Source of the DNA: an uncultured Stenotrophomonas sp.
GTDB lineage: Bacteria; Pseudomonadota; Gammaproteobacteria; Xanthomonadales; Xanthomonadaceae
NCBI GenBank assembly: GCA_913775725.1
Contig: CAJYNG010000020.1
Coordinates: 207,113 to 271,112 of the forward strand
Length of the DNA: 64,000 nt
Direction of reading: 5' to 3'
Part shown: positions 58,822-64,000 of the stretch, one piece after another
Position numbering within the stretch: the stretch's first letter is position 1
Layout: every line of letters begins with the position of its first letter
The notes under the pieces: generated by a model
The model's database searches: none
Seen by the model: only the letters and a program-made list of their open reading frames with translations
What the model was told of the DNA's origin: nothing
Translations under genes and position numbers: made by a program

Positions 58822-59697
58822 TTACCCCACCTCCCCCAACAACGCCTGCAACCCCGGCAACCATTGCTTGCCGGGGTGGCGTACCAGCCACAGGGTGCGC
58901 TGCAGCGGAGGCAACGGGGTCTCGAGCACGCGCAGGCGGCCCAGGGCCAGGGGCTCTTCCAGCGCGTGACGCGAAAGACAGGCCAGGCCGAGGCCGGCGA
59001 TGGCGGCCTGCTTGATTGCTTCGGTATTGCCCAGTTGCAGGGTCTGGGCGAAACCGCGCAGATGTGGCAGCAGCGCCTGCTCCACGGCTTCGCGGGTGCC
59101 GGAGCCGGGCTCACGCAGCAGCCAGCGTGCGCGGCGCAGTTCGTCCAGCGACCAGCGCGCGGGGGCGTCGGCGGCAGCCACGATCACCAGCGGGTCCTGC
59201 TGCCAGGCCGTGACCTGCAGGCCGCGCTCGTGGCAGGGGCCTTCGATCAGGCCGGCGTCCACATCCAGGCGCTGCACGGCGGCGACCACGCCGGCACTGT
59301 TGTCGATGCGCAGATCAACCTCGGCCTGTGGCGCCTGGCGCAGCAGTTCGGCAATGCGTGGCGGCAGCAGGTAATTGCCGATGGTGGTACTGGCCGCCAG
59401 CACCAGCCGCAGCGGTGCCCCCTGCGACGGGTCGCCGCCGGCGGCCAGCTGCCGCTCCAGATCGGCGGCGTTGACCAGCAAGGTGCGCGCCGGCTCCAGC
59501 AGTGCGCGGCCGTGCCCGTTCAGCGCCAGGCGGCGGCCGATGCGGTCGAACAGCGGGGTACCGAAGTGCGCCTCCAGTTCCTGCAGGGCAGCGCTGCTGG
59601 CCGATTGCGAGAGCGCGATGGCCTGGCCGGCGGCGGTGGTGCTGCCATGGTCGGCAATGGCGACGAAGACCTGCAGCTGGCGCAAGGTCAGGCGCAT
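58822..59697 (-). CDS. LysR-family regulator, divergent from the YeiH-type exporter
   Basis: 291 residues. The N-terminal winged helix-turn-helix is LRQLQVFVAIADHGSTTAAG then SQSASSAALQELEAHFGTPL. The effector domain runs from about 90. It is transcribed away from the exporter gene, sharing 102 bases that contain AATATT and other AT-rich stretches. LysR proteins usually control their divergent neighbour, and YeiE regulates yeiH in enterobacteria; orthology to YeiE is likely from context but not proved by residues. Confidence 0.9.
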   Translation of the reverse strand: MRLTLRQLQVFVAIADHGSTTAAGQAIALSQSASSAALQELEAHFGTPLFDRIGRRLALNGHGRALLEPARTLLVNAADLERQLAAGGDPSQGAPLRLVLAASTTIGNYLLPPRIAELLRQAPQAEVDLRIDNSAGVVAAVQRLDVDAGLIEGPCHERGLQVTAWQQDPLVIVAAADAPARWSLDELRRARWLLREPGSGTREAVEQALLPHLRGFAQTLQLGNTEAIKQAAIAGLGLACLSRHALEEPLALGRLRVLETPLPPLQRTLWLVRHPGKQWLPGLQALLGEVG

Positions 59698-59799
59698 GGC
59701 ACTTACCTTCTTGATGGGTAGGTTTCACCAATATTATTCGTTTTACAGGTCATCGTCTCAGGCGCACGCTTGCCCCATCACTCCAGCCCTGCCCCTGCC

Positions 59800-60879
59800 A
59801 TGAACGCCCCCGCTCTCTCCTCCTGGTCCCTGCCCGCCCTGCGCCAACGCTGGCAACCGCGTCTGCCCGGCCTTCTGCTGGTGGGCCTGATCGCGGCGGC
59901 GTCGCTGTACCTGGCCGAGCTTCCGTGGCTGCAGGCGCACGGCTTGAGCGCGCTGACCGTGGCCATCGTCGCCGGCATCGTGGTCGGCAACACCCTCTAC
60001 CCACGGCTGGCGCCGAGCAGCGCGGCCGGTGTCGGTTTCTCCAAGCACTGGTTGCTGCGCGCCGGCATCGTGCTGTACGGCCTGCGCCTGACCTTCCAGG
60101 ACATCGGCCATGTCGGCGTCACTGGCGTGCTGATGGACGTGTTGGTGGTCGCCAGCACCTTCGGCCTGGCCTGCTGGCTGGGCGTGCGCGTGTTCAAGAT
60201 GGAGCGCGAGGCAGCGATGCTGATCGGTGCTGGCAGCGCAATCTGCGGTGCGGCAGCGGTGATGGCCGCCGAGCCGGTGGTGCGCGGCCGCGCTGCGCAG
60301 GTCACCGTCGCGGTCTCTACGGTGGTGGTGTTCGGCACGCTGGCGATGTTCCTGTACCCGGCGTTGTATGCACTGGTGCAGTCCCACGGCTGGCTGGCAA
60401 TGGACGCGCGCGAATACGGCCTGTTCACCGGTGCGACGGTGCATGAAGTGGCACAGGTGGTGGCGGCAGGCCGCGCGGTCAACGAAGCGGCGGCCGACAC
60501 GGCGGTGATCACCAAGATGGTGCGGGTGATGCTGCTGGCACCGTTCCTGGTCGCACTGTCGCTGTTGCTGGCGCGCGGCGGCAAGGCCAGCGCCGACGGC
60601 AGCAAGGCGCGCATCGTGGTGCCGTGGTTCGCATTCGGTTTCGTGGCGGTGGCCGGTTTCAACTCGCTGCATCTGCTGCCGGCTGGCCTGCAGGCCGGGC
60701 TGGTGCAGCTGGATACCGTGCTGCTGGCGATGGCGATGGCCGCGCTGGGCCTGACCACCCACGTCTCGGCGCTGCGCCAGGCAGGCCTGAAGCCGCTGCT
60801 GCTGGCGCTGATCCTGTTCGCCTGGCTGCTGTTCGGGGGTCTGGCGATTCATCAGGGCGTGCTGGCGGTGATGGGCTGA
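59800..60879 (+). CDS. YeiH-family putative sulfate exporter
   Basis: 359 residues from ATG 59800. About ten membrane segments are visible (LPGLLLVGLIAAASLYLAEL, ALTVAIVAGIVVGNTLYP, AGIVLYGLRLTFQDIG and others). The conserved loop GAGSAICGAAAVMA and the FTGATVHEVAQVVAAG motif are hallmarks of the UPF0324/YeiH family. Members are annotated as sulfate exporters on limited evidence; the substrate here is open. It is divergent from a LysR regulator that probably controls it. Confidence 0.9.
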   Translation: MNAPALSSWSLPALRQRWQPRLPGLLLVGLIAAASLYLAELPWLQAHGLSALTVAIVAGIVVGNTLYPRLAPSSAAGVGFSKHWLLRAGIVLYGLRLTFQDIGHVGVTGVLMDVLVVASTFGLACWLGVRVFKMEREAAMLIGAGSAICGAAAVMAAEPVVRGRAAQVTVAVSTVVVFGTLAMFLYPALYALVQSHGWLAMDAREYGLFTGATVHEVAQVVAAGRAVNEAAADTAVITKMVRVMLLAPFLVALSLLLARGGKASADGSKARIVVPWFAFGFVAVAGFNSLHLLPAGLQAGLVQLDTVLLAMAMAALGLTTHVSALRQAGLKPLLLALILFAWLLFGGLAIHQGVLAVMG

Positions 60880-60892
60880 GCCTACCCCCGAT

Positions 60893-60953
60893 GTAGAGCC
60901 GAGCCGATGCTCGGCTGCTTCACCTCTGAAGCCGAGCGTCGGCTCGGCTCTAC
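60893..60953. repeat. SMAG repeat pair upstream of dbpA
   Basis: GTAGAGCCGAGCCGATGCTC and GAGCGTCGGCTCGGCTCTAC inverted around a short spacer. It ends 40 bases before the dbpA ATG; a TACAAT at 60982-60987 may be the dbpA -10 box. Confidence 0.85.
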
Positions 60954-60992
60954 AAAGGGCAGCCGCGCGCGACCGGACGGGTACAATGCGCC

Positions 60993-62369
60993 ATGACTGA
61001 CTTCTCGACCCTGCCGCTGAGCCCGGCCCTGCAGCCCGGCCTGGATGCCCTCGGCTACACCACCCTCACCCCCGTGCAGGCGCAGAGCCTGCCGGCCATC
61101 CTCGATGGCCGCGATGTGATCGCACAGGCGCCGACCGGCAGCGGCAAGACCGCCGCCTTCGGCCTGGGCCTGCTGCAGGCCATCGACCCCAGCCTGATCC
61201 GCGTGCAGGCGCTGGTGCTGTGCCCGACCCGCGAACTGGCCGACCAGGTCGGCAAGCAAATCCGCAAGCTGGCCACCGGCATCCCCAACCTGAAGCTGCT
61301 GCTGCTGGTGGGTGGCGTGCCGCTGGGCCCGCAGCTGGCGTCGCTGGAAGGCCATGACCCGCACGTGGTGGTCGGCACGCCCGGCCGTGTGCAGGAGCTG
61401 GCACGCAAGCGCGCGCTGAATCTTGGCGCGGTGCGCACACTGGTGCTGGACGAGGCCGACCGAATGCTCGACATGGGCTTCGAGGAGCCGATCCGCGAGA
61501 TCGCCGGTCGCACCCACAGGGACCGCCAGAGCCTGCTGTTCTCCGCCACCTTCCCCGACAGCATCCGCGCCATGGCGCGTGACCTGCTGCGCGATGCGGT
61601 GGAAGTGACCGTGGAAGGCGCCGACCAGGCACCGGCCATCCGCCACCTGTTCTGCGAGGTGGAACCGGCGCATCGCCAGAAGGCGCTGGCCGGCCTGCTG
61701 CTGAAGTACACGCCGGAGTCGGCGGTGGTGTTCTGCAACACCCGCAAGGACGTGGACGAAGTGGCCAACTCGCTGCAGCAGTTTGGCTTCTCCGCACTCG
61801 CCCTGCACGGTGACATGGAGCAGCGCGACCGCGAGGAAGTGCTGTTGCTGCTGGCCAACCGCAGCTGCAACGTGCTGGTGGCCAGCGACGTGGCCGCACG
61901 TGGCCTCGATGTGGAAGAGCTGGCGGCGGTGATCAACTACGAGCTGCCAACCGACGTGGAAAGCTACCAGCACCGCGTGGGCCGTACCGGCCGTGCCGGT
62001 GCCAGCGGCCTGGCGATCAGCCTGGTGGCCGGCCGCGAGAAGACCCGTGCCGAAGCCATTGAAGCGCAGATGGGGCAGCCGCTGGACTGGCAGAAGACGC
62101 CGCTGGCAACCTCGCGCCCGACCGAGCTACCGCAGGCCGCGATGCGCACGCTGCGGATCGACGGCGGCAAGACCGACAAGCTGCGTCCGGGTGACATCCT
62201 CGGTGCGCTGACCGGTGATGCCGGCCTGTCGAGCAAGTTCATCGGCAAGATCGCGATCTTCCCGACCCGCTCCTACGTGGCAATCGCGCGTGAGCAGGCC
62301 AACAAGGCCGTGGCCAAGCTGGAAGCCGGCAAGATCAAGGGCCGTCGGTTCCGCGTGCGGATGATGTGA
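60993..62369 (+). CDS. dbpA: ATP-dependent RNA helicase DbpA
   Basis: 458 residues. DEAD-box motifs: Q-motif region TLTPVQAQSLP, Walker A APTGSGKT near 46-53, DEAD in VLDEADRMLD near 152, SAT in LLFSATFPDS, and HRVGRTGRAG near 328. The C-terminal 75 residues form the DbpA RNA-binding domain (RIDGGKTDKLRPGDILGALT ... FPTRSYVAI), which targets hairpin 92 of 23S rRNA and distinguishes DbpA from other DEAD proteins. It acts in late 50S assembly. It stands alone between repeats. Confidence 0.96.
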   Translation: MTDFSTLPLSPALQPGLDALGYTTLTPVQAQSLPAILDGRDVIAQAPTGSGKTAAFGLGLLQAIDPSLIRVQALVLCPTRELADQVGKQIRKLATGIPNLKLLLLVGGVPLGPQLASLEGHDPHVVVGTPGRVQELARKRALNLGAVRTLVLDEADRMLDMGFEEPIREIAGRTHRDRQSLLFSATFPDSIRAMARDLLRDAVEVTVEGADQAPAIRHLFCEVEPAHRQKALAGLLLKYTPESAVVFCNTRKDVDEVANSLQQFGFSALALHGDMEQRDREEVLLLLANRSCNVLVASDVAARGLDVEELAAVINYELPTDVESYQHRVGRTGRAGASGLAISLVAGREKTRAEAIEAQMGQPLDWQKTPLATSRPTELPQAAMRTLRIDGGKTDKLRPGDILGALTGDAGLSSKFIGKIAIFPTRSYVAIAREQANKAVAKLEAGKIKGRRFRVRMM

Positions 62370-62379
62370 TTGAAGCAGC

Positions 62380-62451
62380 GTTGCCAACCAAGGTTGGCAA
62401 CTACCGGCTCCCGGCCATTCGCTCTGGTAGATGCCAACCTTGGTTGGCACC
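62380..62451. repeat. Two SMAG-like palindromes between dbpA and apt
   Basis: GTTGCCAACC/AAGGTTGGCAACTACC at about 62380-62404 and GGTAGATGCCAACC/TTGGTTGGCACC at 62426-62451, in opposite orientation, between convergent genes. Confidence 0.8.
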
Positions 62452-62461
62452 TGCCCTTCGA

Positions 62462-62998
62462 TCAGAACACCAGTTCGGTGTGCAGCGGCAGGTCCGCTTC
62501 CCAGCGGGCACGACCGCCGAGGCCATCGAGCTCGACCAGTACGCCGGCACCGACCACGTCAACGCCCAGGCGGCGCACCAGCGACAGCGCAGCGACCAGC
62601 GTGCCGCCAGTGGCCAGCACGTCGTCGATGATCGCCACGCGGGCACCGGCCGGCAGCGCATCGGCGTGCACTTCGATGCAGTCGCTACGGTATTCCAGCG
62701 TGTATTCCTCGCGCAGCACCTGGCCCGGCAGCTTGCCCGGCTTGCGCACCGGCACGAAGCCCACGCCCAGCTCCAGCGCCATCGCGGCGCCGAGGATGAA
62801 GCCACGCGATTCGATACCGATCACCGCGTCCAGCTTCTGGTCGCGCCAGCGGTCGGCCATCGCGGTGATGGCACCGCGGAAGTCCTCGCTATGGGCGAGC
62901 AGCGGCATGATGTCCTTGAAGAGGATGCCGGGCTTGGGGAAGTCGGCGATGTCGCGCAGGCGGGAGGCCCACTGCGGAGCGACGATGGCGTCGGTCAT
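62462..62998 (-). CDS. apt: Adenine phosphoribosyltransferase
   Basis: 178 residues from ATG 62998 ([20 protein letters not shown]). It salvages adenine with PRPP to AMP. The PRPP-binding motif is [15 protein letters not shown] near 122-136, and [18 protein letters not shown] and the [12 protein letters not shown] loop are diagnostic. A nine-codon-longer start upstream exists but is unusual for the family. It converges with dbpA and follows recG on the same strand after a repeat block. Together with guaBA and ndk it is the window's purine-nucleotide component. Confidence 0.96.
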   Translation of the reverse strand: MTDAIVAPQWASRLRDIADFPKPGILFKDIMPLLAHSEDFRGAITAMADRWRDQKLDAVIGIESRGFILGAAMALELGVGFVPVRKPGKLPGQVLREEYTLEYRSDCIEVHADALPAGARVAIIDDVLATGGTLVAALSLVRRLGVDVVGAGVLVELDGLGGRARWEADLPLHTELVF

Positions 62999-63054
62999 GT
63001 CACATTGGCTATCTGATGGCGGCATAGGGTACCTGTTCCGGGCGCCGGCTGCCT

Positions 63055-63364
63055 GTTGGGGGTATCGGCCGGGCTGCGCCCGGCACCTGCAGAGGCCACC
63101 GCACAAGCAAAAGCGAAAGCAAAAGCCGCATTCCGAGGGATGGCGGGGTGGGTCCGGTTGCGGGGGTCGCTGCAAGTACGTCCATGTAAGCTCGGTCGCC
63201 GCATCCATGCGGCTCACGCCCCCGCCACCGGACCCACCCCGCCTTCGACAGTTTCCCGCGGCTGTTGGTAGGTGTCGACCTTGGTCGACACATCCACGCA
63301 ATGCGTGGATGAGCGTCCCGGGAATGGGGCCAGAGCCCTTTGCTGCGCAAAGGGATCTGACCCC
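63055..63364. repeat. Composite palindromic repeat block (long palindrome copy 4)
   Basis: The same order as 58491-58775: GTTGGGGGTATCGGCCGGG, the palindrome at 63142-63243 (arms GGCGGGGTGGGTCCGGTTGC and its complement, one mismatch), GGTAGGTGTCGACC/TTGGTCGACAC at 63267-63291 and a TCCACGC/GCGTGGA hairpin. A further hairpin AGCCCTTTGC/GCAAAGGGAT lies in a CAGAG...TCTGACCCC unit at 63331-63364 that resembles 33814-33846. The block fills the 374-base gap between apt and recG. Confidence 0.85.
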
Positions 63365-63372
63365 TTCGGCGG

Positions 63373-64000
63373 TTACGCCGAGGCGTAGCGCACGGCGGTG
63401 CCGATCCAGCGGCTGACCACGCGGTCGGCCAATGCCGGTTTCTGGTCCAGCAGGCGCTCGGCCAGCTCGTGCACGCCCGGCAGCAGGCCGGCGTCGCGGG
63501 CCAAATCGGCAATGCGGAAGCCGGCCAGGCCGGTCTGGCGGGTGCCCAGCAGTTCGCCGGGGCCGCGCAGTTCCAGATCCTTCTCGGCGATGACGAAGCC
63601 ATCGTTGGTTTCGCGCATGGTCTGCAGGCGCTCGCGCGCCATCTGCGAAAGCGGCGGCTGGTACAGCAGCACGCAGCGCGACACCGCCGAACCACGGCCG
63701 ACACGGCCGCGCAACTGGTGCAGCTGGGCCAGGCCCAGTCGTTCGGCGTTCTCGATCACCATCAGCGAAGCGTTGGGCACGTCCACGCCCACTTCAATGA
63801 CGGTGGTCGCCACCAGCAGGTCGATCTCGCCGGCTTTGAACGCGACCATCGTCGCCAGCTTTTCCGCCGCCTTCAGGCGGCCGTGCACCAGGCCCACGCG
63901 CACGCCGGGCAGCAGCGCCTGCAGCGATTCGTAGGTCGCCTGCGCCGGCGTGGCATCCAGTTCCTCGCTTTCCTCGATGAGCGTGCACACCCAGTACACC
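63373..64000 (-). CDS. recG: ATP-dependent DNA helicase RecG, C-terminal part
   Basis: The last 209 or so codons of recG; the 5' part lies beyond position 64000. Helicase motifs of the second RecA lobe are visible: [30 protein letters not shown] and [12 protein letters not shown] (motif VI), followed by the RecG C-terminal region with [19 protein letters not shown] and FRIADLARD. RecG reverses stalled forks and processes Holliday junctions and R-loops. The stop TAA is at 63375-63373. Gene order recG then apt on the minus strand is interrupted by the repeat block. Confidence 0.95.
   Translation of the reverse strand, partial: VYWVCTLIEESEELDATPAQATYESLQALLPGVRVGLVHGRLKAAEKLATMVAFKAGEIDLLVATTVIEVGVDVPNASLMVIENAERLGLAQLHQLRGRVGRGSAVSRCVLLYQPPLSQMARERLQTMRETNDGFVIAEKDLELRGPGELLGTRQTGLAGFRIADLARDAGLLPGVHELAERLLDQKPALADRVVSRWIGTAVRYASA

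Overview
The window looks like about 64 kb of a Stenotrophomonas chromosome, probably the S. maltophilia complex. The reasons are high GC with G/C-rich third codon positions, Xanthomonadaceae gene order (guaB-guaA, ndk-rlmN-pilF-rodZ-bamB-der, cmk-rpsA-ihfB-lapAB-galU), and many dispersed GTAG-headed palindromes of the SMAG type known from S. maltophilia. The species call is an inference from these features; no database was searched.

1-13.5 kb is an accessory, visibly less GC-rich region that reads as a defence island. It opens with the cut-off N-terminus of a nuclease-like gene on the minus strand and a decayed IS5-family transposase. Next come five tightly packed plus-strand genes: an SNF2-type helicase, an AIPR-family protein, a GHKL ATPase with a C-terminal nuclease-like module, a type III DNA methyltransferase (Mod) and a type III restriction helicase-nuclease (Res). 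A minus-strand DUF5655-type nuclease-like gene closes the island beside the 3' end of guaA. Five different proteins here carry a recognisable PD-(D/E)XK-like signature. The five-gene operon is the best candidate in the window for an uncharacterised composite defence system: type III modification plus AIPR and GHKL partners, recalling but not matching the Mza (MutL-Z1-AIPR) systems.

13.5-29 kb is minus-strand housekeeping: guaB, a lipoprotein gene and guaA with overlapping ends; folD; a CPA2 cation/proton antiporter; moeB with a rhodanese domain; then the ndk-rlmN-pilF-rodZ-yfgM-bamB-der run, which covers nucleotide balance, 23S rRNA methylation, type IV pilus assembly, cell shape, outer-membrane assembly and ribosome biogenesis. 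29-33.6 kb is a plus-strand beta-oxidation operon (TetR/PsrA-like regulator, FadN-type bifunctional enzyme, thiolase) behind an inverted repeat matching the PsrA box.

34-42.5 kb is a long minus-strand run, cmk, rpsA, ihfB, lapA, lapB, a polyprenyl-phosphate sugar-1-phosphate transferase, a WbpM-like nucleotide-sugar dehydratase and galU, linking translation, LPS control and surface polysaccharide synthesis. 42.6-47.2 kb is plus strand: rpmJ, a small exported protein, the agmatine-to-putrescine pair aguA and aguB, a GNAT acetyltransferase and a TraB-family protein. 47.4-55.2 kb is a minus-strand RND efflux operon (adaptor plus two permeases). Two c-type cytochromes, uup, a LysR regulator divergent from a YeiH-type exporter, dbpA, apt and the C-terminal part of recG fill the rest.

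Intergenic DNA is unusually rich in palindromes: SMAG units, a tandem 46-bp repeat, and about 100-130-bp long-armed palindromes in four copies. Some sit at gene ends, and two supply the stop codon of a gene.
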